DNA of 64,000 bases from Reticulitermes lucifugus (GCA_026260175.1 JAKCWW010000229.1:7982-71981); one strand, 5' to 3'; positions 24,236 to 36,352 are shown, numbered from the stretch's first letter. A program made the numbers and translations. The notes: generated by a model not told the origin, from the letters alone.

Positions 24236-24345
24236 TGGAGTTGACCACCCACCCCCATCTAGTGCCGAGGTTAAAGAAAGAGTAGAGCTATACCTCTGGG
24301 CCTTTGTGGCCTGTTCTAGGGTGAACTTTACCTTTACTTGTTATA
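24236..24345 (+). mobile_element. SINE 3' half, family S1
   Basis: A clean copy of the S1 3' half: 'gttgaccacccaccccc', 'atctagtgccgaggtt', 'aaagaaagagtagagcta', 'gggcctttgtggcctg' and 'ttctagggtgaactttacc'. The head lies in the preceding gap. Confidence 0.85.
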
Positions 24346-27300
24346 CGAAATTCAGCAGATACAAAATATTTCGATAGAGGTGAAGATTTGAGGTTATGCA
24401 TGACTGATACATTAACATAGACAAAATCAACACAGGGTCTATACGTACAAATAATATGTTCTTGAAGCAAGTGTAGTCAGTCCGTAATTATAGCAGTGAA
24501 CATTCTGTGATACATGTGCAGTAGTAAACAACATCAAATGCTTCACCGACCACAGGGGATTAAATGGTATGAACACATGAGAATGGCACAGGATGCAAAG
24601 ATCTGAGCGCGACTTAATTTTCCGTTATACGTGCATGTGGTACCTAGTTGGTATCTCGGAACCTAAATTTCTTTTTTCGGGTGGATGTCCTATTGATTTA
24701 TAGTCGAGTAACGGGGTGGAGTAATGGTGTGTCACCGAATGTTTTGTTCTCTTCTCACACGTGCATCTGCTTCTAACATCCGCTATCTTTCGATAGTCGT
24801 TGCAGCTTTTTAGCGTCACATAGACGCCACACAATGAACCTCATTATAGTTCGCGTAGCTGTCTGGGAAATTACAATACTTCCCAGGTGACGCCGTTGGC
24901 AGTTTCTTGCCTAACCGTTTTCATTATCTTATCACTTGGAATTGAGGTCTGAGGTTTGCAACTAGTTGGGCGAGACAGCGCGTTCCGCAATGAAAGCATG
25001 GATTGAAGATAGAATTTATACCCATTTTCCATCTGATAAATTTCTTAAACACCCTTTTCTTGTCAGTTATAATTTTAATTAATTGCACGTTGCACCGATG
25101 CGTACACATCGATTTTAAGAACATTCTTCCTCATGCCTTCGTACATAATAATTTGTAATCTGTGTGCGTTCCCTTTGTAAGCGGATAGCTGTCGTCAGAC
25201 TCAAATAGTAGCACAGAGATCGTCAGCCGTGACGAATTTTCAACACATTTTTTCAGTAGCTACATTGAAATTTCAGATTTATTAGTTGAGTTTCGTTTAC
25301 TTCTTTGGATGTAACTGGTAACACCGGGTTTTTGCCAGGCACATAATTTCTTAATACTGATGGCAACTTCAATTTATGTAAACTAATTAGTATCTTCTGT
25401 CAGGTGTTAATCTCATTTAAGTATATATATATAGTAATATATATCTAATTACAATTTCTTCTCTCACATTTTCTCTAGGCTTCACTTCATTTTCCCACTT
25501 GCATTTTACTCGGTATAAAAATGTACATAAATTTTTAAATTCTGTGATCTTATTAGAGCTTATTTTATTGTACTATATTTCTTCGTCTCCTTGTTCTTGG
25601 ATTCATTCATTCATTCTGATTGTCTTATTTTGCTTCCTCTTTTCTTTCTTTTTTCCTGTACAATGACAGCCCTGTCAATATGCGTATAGAGGCAGGTTTT
25701 TGCCATACCTTCTCTTATTATTTATCATTTTTATGCAGGATATTTATAATTGTAAGTCTGGAACAAACCATTTCTCTGGGTTGTATAATGTTACAGCTTT
25801 TCAGTAGTTACAGCATGTGTTAGACGTAATGATTTTTCCCGTGATAAACGTTTTATACGTTTACATTAGTACCTTTCGAAGTTTATTATTATTATTATTA
25901 TTATTTTGTTTTCAGTGCTATCCGAGGAAGCCTATGGCTTTGTGTACCAGCACATTAATAAGTAAATGAGTTATCAAAGGCATGCTATAAAACCAGGTGT
26001 GACGGTGGTCCTTCATTCGTTGCATCTTCACATATTTACTTTACGTCTCCTACAGAATAATATTAAATTTTGGGAGGATACGCCTGTGTATTATTACAAC
26101 ATGAGGGGTGTGTGTTATGCCGTGTCCTTTTCTGTGGGCGTTGGATAATTTGTAATTCGGCGAGTGATTGGGTTCAGCACCGCGAAGCTGCTGGATTGTG
26201 AACATTCCAGTAAAACTGAAAATCGTATGTTATCAAGCTCCATTCACGAGTATTGACTTTGTAGAGTGTTGTAAAGACGGAACTGTCGTGTTATACGTTC
26301 TTATCAATATGGTGGCGAGTATACTTGTATTTGCATAGCTCGGGTGTGATAGTAAACAGGTGGTGTATTTGAATCATTTCTGTTAGCAGTATTGATTTTG
26401 ATTTGGGTTTATACTCCCATGTGGAAATTTGCGTTTTTTAAGTAGAAGTGTGACTGCTATATTGCTTTCAGCGTGGAGAATATGGATTATACTTCGGGCT
26501 GTTACCACTGCATTCTTTCTTTAAACCGCCCTTCATTCACAGTGAATACTGCCCTGTGCACTGCTCATTTTGGGTTTAAAACGATAAAATACGGGCACGG
26601 TGCCTTTGACATAAAGGCAAATGGCCTGTTCAGGTTCCAGTAAAATATAGGCCTACCGAATCTTGTTTATGGGTTTGGGCACTTTACGTTTCCTTCAGGG
26701 AGTTTGCTAATCGTGCTTGGCGAGTTAACATCATTCTACGGCAGTTTGCACTGTGTGTCCGAGGCAAACAAGGCCGGTTTTCTTAATTGTGGATTGCAAC
26801 TCTCATTGCGAAGCAAGCGACTGGGGTTTAGGCTTTGTTTTTTTTAAATACGATTCACTGGTTTTCACCGTTTGTGCCATGTAAAGGAACTGAAAGAGAA
26901 CGTTGCATTCCACTGTTTTTGCCATGTAGAATTATTGCTTTTGGAAATATTCACCATTCACTCGGCCCATATTGCCCAATTAGAACAACTCGGAATGTTT
27001 TAAGCACCAGATTTGAACTGACATGTTTATCCAGATCAGTAAATCACCTTCTTAGTACACAGTTGTCAATATATATCAACTTATTGCTTGCACGTGCGTG
27101 TTTCAGTCGTAGGTGACACTCAGGGAGGTACTCTAGAAGTACACTGAAAATTACAGTGCCTTTGCTTGTGTTGTATCCAGATTGGTTCAGAATATTGAAT
27201 TAGTTTTCATCATTTATTTGGTGAGTGTAGTCCGTGGCACACATAGTAACCGGCAGGTTTACCTGGTTTACGGTGGACCTGATGGCGTGGATAAAGCCCA

Positions 27301-27636
27301 GCCTGAAGACGCACAGGAACTTACGAGCAGAACCTTTGAGGGCCGAAACAGCGTGTGTCTGGCGGAGTAACTGTTCTGTTGGAGGAAGACAGTATGGGCC
27401 GTCGTCTGTTGAGAATCTCTCAGTTGTGATGATTTGGTACAGTATAACCTTAACGAACCCATCCTCATTCAGTCGTGTTCAGAAGTTCTTAGTTTGCTTC
27501 TCGATCGGACACTGGTTTTGCTGTTTTGACACGTGCACGATACCTGGCTTAACGCGTTGCGACTGGTATCCTAACCAGAGTATCTGTGTTCAGGAAGAGA
27601 TGCCATCTCATTGGGTGCGAAAAGGTGAGAAGATAG
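24346..27636. other. No gene or classified repeat seen
   Basis: A (TTA)n microsatellite lies at 25883-25906 and a (ta)n-like stretch near 25423-25444. ORFs up to 155 codons (27234-27701) have no recognisable motif. Confidence 0.45.
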
Positions 27637-27805
27637 CTCATCTAAATATATGTATATTTCTAACCACCTTTAGGTTTTTGAATTTGTGGATGGGAGCTTG
27701 ACTATCTGCTGTCATCTTTAGATGAAACGTCCCCCCTGTGCTCCAGTGAAATATACATATATTTGACTGGAGTACAACGGGGACGTTTCATCTAAATGTT
27801 AGCTC
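27637..27805. repeat. Nested palindromic element
   Basis: Inner arms 27713-27747 and 27766-27798 pair around an 18-base loop, which is itself nearly self-complementary ('aaatatacatatattt'). The loop sequence also occurs in reverse complement at 27643-27660 (17 of 18 bases). The outer flanks 'ggtgag' near 27624 and 'ctcacccc' near 27803 are inverted too. The arms carry 'gatgaaacgtcccc', but no CTGANGA core precedes them. Confidence 0.7.
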
Positions 27806-28544
27806 ACCCCTTGTGCACGGAGTTTTGTCGTTATTTCTCCTTTATGATTTTCCATAACCGATGACTGGCCTACAGTGTATAAACATCAGGTGACACCCTG
27901 CTGATCAGAATGGCATGGAGGGGTTGGGTTCGAATGTGGGTCTGATCGGGAGCACTGAAGGAAAACATAAGAGAGTGACAGGATGAGCTGAGCTGTGCCA
28001 CGTGTTTCTTTTCGATCACAAATTGAATCGTATGCACAGGTTGTAGATAGTATCTGTTCTGTATATGACAGCTTCAGGATTTGGAGTTTCCTGGCTTTGA
28101 CCCGCCCTCTTAGATTGAGCCAGCCCTTTAGGGAATGTTCCCTCTACATAAACACACAACCAGCAAACATATCCAACCTTCAAAGACGATTTCTTCAGCA
28201 TTCACTTTCATATCTTTTACGTTTCACAGTTTTCATTGGCTCGGGCAAGGTTCTTAACTTCACATTTCGCATTTTACTGTGGTCGTTGACCAGAACCATT
28301 TTATCAATCCCCGAAGATGGACGTAGCATGTTTCATCATCCCTACCATTAAGAAAAACTCAATCCCTCGTTCTAATTACATTGAAAAAGTTGTAGGAGAG
28401 AACACGCCCAGTGGCAGAAACTTACCAGATCAAGTGTTTTTGTTTACTCGCCAAAATTGTTAATGATTTGAATAAGCGCAGTGTTTTGTACTTAGCGTTG
28501 AAGCTGCCTATATGACATGATACCCTGTGTCCATTATTTTTGTA
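27806..28544. other. No gene or classified repeat seen
   Basis: A 118-codon plus-strand ORF (27995-28351) has no recognisable domain. Confidence 0.45.
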
Positions 28545-28630
28545 TCTGTAGGCAAAACAGTCGTTTCATGGCGTAAAACGGCAGGAGCGTGAAGCTGAGC
28601 GTGTCCATCACGTGCCTCGGTCAACAACAG
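28545..28630 (+). mobile_element. SINE fragment, family S1, strongly diverged
   Basis: 'gcgtaaaacggcaggagcgt', 'gaagctgagcgtgtccatca' and 'cgtgcctcgg' follow the S1 core. Only about 80 bases can be aligned by eye. Confidence 0.4.
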
Positions 28631-29640
28631 CTGAGTTAGGCCTGACGTCTGTAGCGTTATGTAGTAACGAGTAAAAACGTAGGTGTGATTCGAGCGTCGC
28701 AACTTGTCTGGTAACGTAGAGGACAATTTTTCACGCTGGCATGCTGGCGCAGAATCGAATGCAACATTAATCAGATGAGCCTGTCTCTTTTCCTTGTGAC
28801 ATGGTCATTGACCGTCCGCCCAGCTTCAGATCAGCGTGCCTTGTGTTCAGCTGTTTGCGTATGAGTTAGGGTATGACATTTGTATTAATGTATAATAGAC
28901 CCACACTTCCGCAATAGTGTGTCCTGACCATTGTCAGGAGGTTGAGTTTACTTGTGAAATTGGTCTCGCAGCAAACAGCGGTTTGGCGCAGTACATCTTG
29001 CCTGTCTTTTAAGGAAGAAGGGTTTATGGAATTGTGTGTGTGTGTGTGTCCTTTCCAGTAACCTTGTAACAAATTAATAGAATTTCATAAAACTTGGTGA
29101 CATCTTCACGCCAGTACAGTTTATTCCACTTTTATACTTGTTAATTTCATGTCGTTAATGCTACCAGCATGGCGCCCGCGGGACATTGTGACATTTTGAT
29201 CAGTGCTAGTCTCACGCAGCATACGATCTTGGGAATTTTATGGCAACAGATAGTCGAAAAATATGCATGCACCTGTTTTAAGTTTTCTTAAAAGATCCTG
29301 TAGGAGAACGTAGCAGCCGATGGAAATTTATATTCGGCTAACGAAACAGCTGTGGGAGGGAAATTCAGTTTGGAGATAGAAACATGCGAGATTCGAGATC
29401 TCACAGCGGTGCTGATGAAGGTTGAAGTCGTGCATATTACGTCGTGTCGAAGGCGCCAGACTCCTTCGAAACGTCGGTAACTATTTACCAATCGTCACGG
29501 CGTAACATCACAGAAGATTTGAATCTTCGTCGTAAACGTGCTTATAATAGAGTGACTTAGAACTGATGGTAACTGTGCGAAGGTTGGGGGTTATGTCTGA
29601 CAAGCGGACGGAAAATGTAGTAGTGGAAAATTATTGGATA
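28631..29640. other. No gene seen; weak hammerhead-like hairpin inside
   Basis: A (TG)n run lies at 29032-29049. At 29412-29418 a perfect CTGATGA occurs, and 50 bases later a hairpin 'cgaagg...ccttcg' leads into 'gaaacgtcgg' (29468-29477), a motif shared with the fold-back element at 34136. The spacing and missing stem pairing make an active ribozyme unlikely. Confidence 0.4.
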
Positions 29641-29644
29641 AATG

Positions 29645-29795
29645 AAGGTAAAGGTAAAGTCCATTGTGCACGTCATGAAGGCGTATTGGGAAGTGGAGGT
29701 ACAGCTGTACTGTTCATAACTTCAGTAGATGGAAGTGAGTGGTCAGCTTCACGCCTCGGCCATTTGACCAAGTGGCTCGTTTCATTGTACAGTTA
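29645..29795 (-). mobile_element. SINE copy, family S1, 3' half
   Basis: On the minus strand: 'ggccgaggcgtgaagctgac' (about 29765-29745), 'cactcacttccatctac', then 'gccttcatgacgtgcac' and 'aatggactttacctttacc' near 29650. The head is missing. Confidence 0.65.
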
Positions 29796-29809
29796 CTAAC
29801 CGTTTCAGG

Positions 29810-30540
29810 CATAGTGGTGACTTATTTGTATCAACAGACGGACACGATGAAGCTGATAGTCGCTTTTCGCAATTTTGCGTACGCGCCAAAAATCGATGTG
29901 AGATTGCCTGACAATTTTCTTTTGATGGTGTACATACAGTAGGTTAAGACTTAATTGCTGCATGTGTTACGCGTGTTCACATAGTTGCTAAAAGCGCCTA
30001 TTTGTTTGTCCGCATGTATCATCGCGGCTCCCGCTGGACAGATATCCCTGAAATTTGATGTTGACTTTTTATGAAAATATATCGAATAAATCCGGATTTG
30101 TTTGAAACCGTACAAAAATGTCGGGCGCTTTGTTTGCATGAAGACCTAAGTACGTTTTATTGTTGCCGGCGACATTAAACCGCTATAAAAGCGCTCCTTT
30201 TGACTGAAATGGTGTTAGGTCGTTCCGTCTGTCTCCACATCGGAGGTTGTCGCTCCGTCTATTTGTCTCTCTCTATCGGCGCGGCTTCCACTGAACGGAT
30301 TTACATGAAATTCGATATTGGGACTTTCATAAAAATGGGCCGAGGAATTCCAAATTTCGATAAAGTCGGCCAGAATTATTGGGCAACTATTGGTTAAGCA
30401 CTACGCACGTCTTATTGTTGCCGGCTGCATTAAATCGCCATAAAAGTGCACTTTTCGAGCGAAATTATATCAGGCTGTTAGGATAGCTGAGGAGGTATCA
30501 ACATTACGTGAACGCGCCACAGTGTTACGTTATACGTATA
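29810..30540. mobile_element. Cluster of R2 MITE copies in both orientations
   Basis: A reversed R2 end lies at 29835-29887 ('cacgatgaagctgatagtcg', 'cgcaattttgcgtacgcgcc'). Two forward copies follow, at about 29985-30200 and 30205-30515. Both carry 'gcggctcccgctggacag' or 'gcggcttccactgaacgg', 'tcataaaaatgggcc'-like text, and 'ttattgttgccggc'. The block ends with 'gaacgcgccacagtgttacg', the reverse complement of the R2 end at 7313. The arrangement suggests nested or tandem insertion. Confidence 0.65.
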
Positions 30541-31927
30541 TTGCCCATCTCGTTTTGTGTGTTGTCGGAAATATGGTGTACAGTGGGTTAACGCTTAGTG
30601 GATATCTTTTCTTTTGTGGTGTTACGTGACCCATAACTTTCTTTTTTAATTGTGCAGTATGATAAAACATATGTATTGTACAATTTTCGTTAGCGTCACT
30701 GTACGCGCATTCCAATGCTCTGAGCGGTTCAACAATTGATAAACGGGCATATGTTGATAAAGCATTTATTACGGAAAGTGATTCATAACATCCTGAAGTT
30801 TGGCACACTTTGTGCGGAACTTCCGGTATTATATATACTCTGTTTTAATGGATAATTGCACCATGTACATTTGTACATAATTTGTAAATACTGACAAAGG
30901 TTTGGACTGAACAAACGGCGGACCCGACCTGTCGTCAAAGGGGACGCCCGATGTCGGCAAAACTGCAAAAGTCATGACAGAAAAATACAGAATCTGGTCA
31001 CGAGACTTCGAAGGGGCTAACAAGATAACGACTGACAGAAGGTCGGTTGTAAGTGGCTTTGACTCACTCTGAAGGGGTTGTGCTTCTTGTTAACGTCGTA
31101 ACGTCGCCAGTGACTGTGAAATGTTTGAAGTTCGCGCAACTTGTTTGTTGGTGCCCCGAGACTCTTAACTGTTAATGAGTTTCCCGTTTTGAAGGATTGG
31201 TACATATTTTAAAATAGTTTCAGGACAGTTCCAGTCGTTTATTTAAGAATTGTATTTGTTTATCATTTGATGATATCTTTCGTGCATTATACGCCATTAT
31301 TAATGAGCCAGATGTGATGTAGTTTTCAGCGCATCGTGTACAGTTGTTAGTCTTCCGTATTTCTACTTTCTAGTCACGTGGAAATATGTTTTGCATCAAT
31401 TTGAGGACGAGAATTACTGTTAGTGTTCAGGTTAGTTACGAACTAACCAACCAAAGAGCTAATTAAGGGCGGAGACTTGCGTTTCGGGCCGACGTCAATT
31501 GGTCCGTTTCGCCATACCTACCCAGTGCATCGCTGGGCTTGTGATATAGAAACGTTAAAGCAGTAACTGGGACTTTTGCTTACGATGACGTTTTCCCATC
31601 GTGGCTGAGGGCCTTGACGTGGTGACTGTAAGGACTTTGTGCTGCTGCAAATGGCAGTATGCCCTCCTGAGGAGGGTTTTCTTTGATGACTTAAATAGTT
31701 CCAGAATTGTGGATGAACTGATGCTGTCGAAAGCAGAACTGCGTCTTTGTGCGTAGTGGCTGGCATTGGAACATGACCATCAGGTTCACTGACAACGTTT
31801 GTTTATAAAAGTGAAAGACCTTCAGATACACGAAAGCTGTTGGTAGTGTCCGCTGTTAATTAGGTCTTGGGACGGTTGAGTGGGATCTGCATTTCAAATT
31901 TTGTTGGTGTTGATAATATTCATCGTT
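30541..31927. other. No gene or classified repeat seen
   Basis: A small perfect hairpin 'ggttagtt-acg-aactaacc' lies near 31430-31448. Short ORFs only. Confidence 0.45.
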
Positions 31928-32125
31928 ACTGGTGATGCAAACGAACTTTGTTTCTTTAGCGAAAGAATGGATGTTGAGTGAGTGAAGGAGCACTGGTGAT
32001 ACAAACAAAGAACTTTGTTCCTTTGGCTGAAGCGTGGGTGTTGCCTGCGTCAAGGAGTGCTGTTGATGTTAAAAACAACTTTCCCTTAGTTATTAAAGTG
32101 TGGATGTTGAGTGAGTGGAGGTGGA
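31928..32125. repeat. Three diverged tandem units of about 66 bp
   Basis: Unit starts are 31928 ('actggtgatgcaaacgaac'), 31992 ('actggtgatacaaacaaag') and about 32058 ('tgctgttgatgttaaaaac'). Units 1 and 3 share 'tggatgttgagtgagtg', and unit 2 has 'tgggtgttgcctgcgtc' in that place. The units are too diverged to be a young satellite, and no reading frame stays open through all three. Confidence 0.65.
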
Positions 32126-34029
32126 CTCCCCTCGCTGTTTGTAGTTAGTGTCACCTGTTGATCACGAAAGGAAGATAAAATTTGCTAACCGGTGGAGCTT
32201 GTAACGTCGCTTTATTATGTTACGCCAGCCAGAGATATGCATTTCACTGGAACGTGTTACCTGCTGAGTTCGCAACACTTTTGATACTCGGTGAGAAGAC
32301 ACCTGTGCTAGCTATAATGACAGTTTCAAGGTCTGGTTGCCTGTTTGCATACTGGTACTCCATCCTGCCTTGTTCGTATCTATGTCTCCCCCCCCCCTTT
32401 CGGGATTGTGTGTGACTGAGTATGTAGGCCTGTATGAAGTTGTAGTACCTTGCAATTGTTGTAATATTTCTTTGTGCAGGTTTATTTGATAGGAAGTTTG
32501 AATAAGTCGGATTCAGTTTACTGCAGAAAGCATTGACACTTGATTTGTCTGTAACTTACGAACAAAATAAAATTTACGCCTATTCCAGTTAGTAATTTGT
32601 ATAATGTAATGGCAGTATCTATAAAGCGTCACTGGCCGCAGTCCGTTCGCCTTTTATTGTAAACAAGACCTTTAAAGAAATCGCACAGAAAGAGTTACGG
32701 GGGTCATCGAACCAAGGCATGGGTGTTTTAAAACGTGTTATTCACCGATCAGTGATACATGTTGTACTGAGATCTTCGCACTCTGACAGATACTTCACTC
32801 TTACTGTACTTGAATGCTGTGCTGAAATTGTTTAAGCGGTACAAGTTAGACGGTGGTGAATTTTGCGTAGTGAACATCGTGAAGTAAATAGGTGTGATGG
32901 TGGAATATGTAGCATACTTCAGGGATCAGTAATTTTTATGCTGAATAGTGTTCTGAAGATGTTCTGGATGCTGAAGAAAAGATACGAGGTAATGTGGAAG
33001 AGCTGGTTGTACAAATATGTTTCGGATTGAACTGGCACAGGATCGGGATTGTTTGGCCTTCGGATTCTATTAATGGCACAGAGCTTCTCACTTTTACTAC
33101 TTCTGGTGTTATAGGCGAACCTGTGTAGAATACACATTTATGGTTCCAGTTGTATTTATTTTTAACATGGCTAGAGGTGCAAAAATATACTTCTCTGCTG
33201 TTCGTGTTGAGTGAAAAACCAAAGCTGACGAGCAGAAATGTAATCAGTGTTCGTTCTTTGTAGAGAAATGTATGACCACCTAACCACTTTGGCTGAAATA
33301 AGCCAGCGGTTCTTCGTCCCTGAGCAGGCCTAAATCAAACAAGACCAGCATACGGGATTTGCTAACGGCCAGTGCGTTTTGGAAATATGGCTCTTGGACC
33401 TACAGCATGCTGAAAGATTATTTCAGGTTATCTAAACCAGTGCCCGAAGTAACAAAAATCAAGAAGGTGGTGTGTCGGACCGTTGTTTGTCCTGCCTGTT
33501 TCTACACGCTCTTTCAAGGCGAGTGGTTAATGTGGGTTACCACACAGTACCATCGAAGAAAATTAACTTCCAAGTGGCTGGCACCATAAATTCCGTCGTC
33601 ATTAAACGCTTTTACTTCCATCCGCCGATATCCCGTCATTACGTACTTGGCTCGAGTTTAGGAAATTGAAATTGCCAGTTAATTTATAAACAGCTGGGAG
33701 TTGTAACGAAACACGTTAAATTCATGTCACGAAAGCAGAATGACGGGCAGAACCTTGATATAACTATACGTCATAAATCATTTGAGACTTACAAAATTAA
33801 AAATATCTACGGTGTACTCCGTAATGTGCTATTATTCCGTATAGTTTCCAGAGTTTAAAGTCAGGATATGTAGAACGATGAAGACACCGGGTATCGATGC
33901 TGGAAGAACGTAAATGATAAATAAGCCTACAAACTCAGGAAAATATTCCCGCCTACGCATAGTGAAACAAACAGTATTTCCTAGTTCATGTCGAGGAGCT
34001 TCGTGATTTATGCAGGTCACCTGGCATAA
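32126..34029. other. No gene or classified repeat seen
   Basis: A run of ten C lies at 32388-32397. Small ORFs only. Confidence 0.45.
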
Positions 34030-34121
34030 TTTGTAGGGTAGTGAAGTCTAAGAGGCTATGATTGTCTGGGCATGTGATTAGGATGATGGAAAGAAGACAT
34101 GCAAAATCTTGATCTAGAAAC
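34030..34121 (+). mobile_element. LINE ORF2 C-terminal fragment, probably LA-like
   Basis: Translation gives VVKSKRL, a stop, then LSGHVIRMMERRHAKS (34036-34107). This matches the 'K.RRLRW.GHV.RM...R' segment that ends many LINE ORF2 proteins and resembles the MRWAGNVARM block at 4380. The fragment is cut on its right by the fold-back element at 34136. Confidence 0.65.
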
Positions 34122-34348
34122 GTTCTAGGAAAGCATGATTTCAGGCTTCCGCCGCGATGTAGATGAGATCTGCGCTCTTCTGGGATATTACGCAGCGTTG
34201 AGTGGTAGTTCTGTACCGACGTTTCGGTCAAGAAGACTACTAGACCCTTGAAGACGGAACCGATCGGTTGTCCCGAAACGTCGGCGCAGAACTACCACTT
34301 AACACTGCGTAATAACGCAGAAGAGCGAAGATCTCGTTCTAGGAAAGC
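34122..34348. mobile_element. Fold-back element with 14-bp target duplication
   Basis: The 14-base repeat cgttctaggaaagc occurs at 34122-34135 and 34335-34348 and brackets an element at 34136-34334. Inside, arms 34168-34227 and 34273-34334 pair over about 60 bp. The loop holds 'ccttgaagacgg' and 'ccgatcggttgtcc', followed by 'cgaaacgtcgg', the same layout as the hammerhead-like cores at 48341 and 56065 but with C3 replaced and no usable stem III. A 64-bp relative at 59037-59100 shares the terminus 'tgatttcaggcttccgcc', also next to its duplication. One fixed end and one variable end, with duplications of 14 and 12 bp, point to a retroelement copied by target-primed reverse transcription. No protein is encoded. 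Confidence 0.75.
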
Positions 34349-34359
34349 TTTCCGTATTC

Positions 34360-34555
34360 TTCATTAAGCACCATGCCATGAAGATGTATGAGGGATGGAG
34401 GTGCAGCTGCACGCATTCCTAACCTCGGCATGGATGGGGGTGATCAGTTTCATGGCCCGACTACTTCATTCTCGGGGAAAGCGGTCGGAGCATGAAGCTC
34501 ATTTCTCGTTCCTCTGTGGCCGATGTTAAGAATGCACGGTGTTGTACATCGACTC
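34360..34555. mobile_element. Two S1 SINE pieces in opposite orientation
   Basis: 34365-34460 read on the minus strand gives 'tgatcacccccatccatgcc', 'gaggttaggaatg' and 'catcttcatggcatgg', the S1 3' half. 34462-34550 on the plus strand gives 'ttctcggggaaagcggtcgg' and 'agcatgaagctcatttctcg', the S1 middle. The two partial copies therefore face in opposite directions. Confidence 0.6.
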
Positions 34556-36154
34556 CTCTATACTTGTTCATGGCGTGGTGCCCGTTTAATCACGGGGACA
34601 GTTTTTCCTTTGGAACGTTTACTTGTAGACCGATGATGAGGGGAGGGTAACACTTGGAGAATCGTAGTGCTGATAGGGGAGGGCAGCATTGAGGTGGGTC
34701 GTGGTGGGATGCGAATCGAGATGGGATTTCGATGGAAGTGGCTCAGAATTGTGTTCCGTGGAGTGATTTTTCTACCTGTTTTCATTTGTGTCTTGCCGAT
34801 AGTAGCTTTTAAACCCTTCACAGTAGTACACATAATGGATGGCAGTGTGGTAGCATATACTTTAAAACGTGACTAAAGACTGTGTTTATACACTGGTAAC
34901 CATCTCTGTGTTCTGTGTATAGAATGCTTGCATTTCCACCAGGAGGACGTAAGGGTTAGAATAAACTTGTGAAGGAAAGGGGTAGTTGTAGATTTCAGTG
35001 TGTCTTCGAGGCTGTGCGTCACTAGTTTGAAGAGACAGTCCTGGCATTACATACTTACGGAGTAACCGGTACGTGGGGAGAGGCCAACAGTTTCTTGTAG
35101 TATGAGGGTGAGCTTATTTTTTATTCAGCGTGTGTTGTTTCAGGTTCATAGTGTTAAGTCCGTCATGGAATTATCATGAATAATGTCCATTATTTGTATG
35201 ATCGTTATATAAAAAGGCGTGCAGTACACATCAGCTCTAATGGAGGTGTATCTTAGAAACCCACTTCCTATACCTTAATGACTTGCAGAACGTGAAACTT
35301 ATTCTCTGCCCGTGCATTACTGTAGGCACAATGGGCGTGGGTTTAACGACACTGCGGCACAACCAATATCGCAATCGTCAGGGATCTCCAAAGAATAGGT
35401 TGCAGAGTCAGTACCTCACACCAGAGATTTGAATAGTGGATGCGATCCCGGCCGGTAGTGGAAGGACAATTGGGTGTCTACGTGTACCGAGAAACTTCGA
35501 CATAGGCCTCAAGCGCATACTGTTACGCGTTAAAGACCAGATTACCGAGGCGGAATCATTCTTGTGGAAACAAAGTGTTCCCTTTATCGTATGCTGAGCA
35601 CAACTGTTACTGCATATTCTGCCGGTTGCAGGCTTTCTTTGCGATAAAGCTGCCGTGTTCGAAGGTACCATAATAGGGACACTTCATGTGTATAGTTTAA
35701 GTTTTTCTGGGCGACGGCGTCGTGATTTCGTATAACAAGATTTAACTGTATTAAGAATTCATATTTTCATAGCAGAATGTAAAGTATTCTTTTATTCTAA
35801 GCATACTGGTTTTTGTCCCCGTTATTTAATCTTGGTTATTAGGAGGAAATTCAGTGTAAAGGGAACACGAATCCCTTGGTGAAACATTAGAAACATTTCG
35901 GTCTAGAAACGTGTAAGACCGGGTGCGTGAACATACTTCACATCGAAACTTGAGTCATGGGCTTCGCTGTTGTGTATTGAGAGATTGCCGCATTGACCCT
36001 TGTTGACCGTTTCGCGATCATATTGAATTTTATAGCTCATTGCGATATCATATTTAAGATGGCTTGTTTTTGATTTATGCTAAAAGATATTTGTTTCTTT
36101 CTTAGCTTTGACGGCTTTCTACTTGCTCATTGTAGGTGTAGAGGGTTACTGTTG
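34556..36154. other. No gene or classified repeat seen
   Basis: ORFs on both strands at 34558-34876 and 35408-35671 (up to 91 codons) carry no recognisable domain. Confidence 0.45.
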
Positions 36155-36352
36155 CACGTGATCACACTCAAAGACATACACACTCGGTAGGACTCCTCTC
36201 TACGAAGGATCGGCCCATCGCAGAGACTACCTGACAACACACAACACTCTCAAGAGAGAGGCGTCCATGCCTCCGGCGGGATTCGAACCCGCAATCCCAG
36301 CAAGCGAGTGGCCGCACATCTACGCCTTAGACCGCGCGGTCACCGGGACCAA
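36155..36352 (-). mobile_element. tRNA-derived SINE, family S2
   Basis: On the minus strand the head carries an A-box region 'ggtgaccgcgcggtctaagg' (about 36344-36325) and a perfect B box gggttcgaatccc (36290-36278), 'gccggaggcatgg', and then the body 'gtgttgtgtgttgtcaggta' and 'gtcctaccgagtgtg'. The copy at 46290-46480 shares head and body, so this is a dispersed SINE rather than a tRNA gene. The intact B box suggests this copy is the younger. Confidence 0.85.

Noticed and set aside
23770-24377. ORFs of about 160-200 codons across 23770-24377 and 47474-48149
   Set aside because: They are made almost entirely of N and have no content.
27713-27735. Hammerhead in the nested palindrome
   Set aside because: gatgaaacgt is present but there is no CTGANGA core at the right distance.
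34240-34285. Active hammerhead in the loop of the 34136 element
   Set aside because: C3 is replaced and no U-H cleavage site pairs across stem III, although the layout resembles the family.
36278-36350. tRNA gene on the minus strand
   Set aside because: Good B box but the anticodon arm and acceptor stem do not close, and the same head with the same non-tRNA body recurs at 46290, so it is a SINE.
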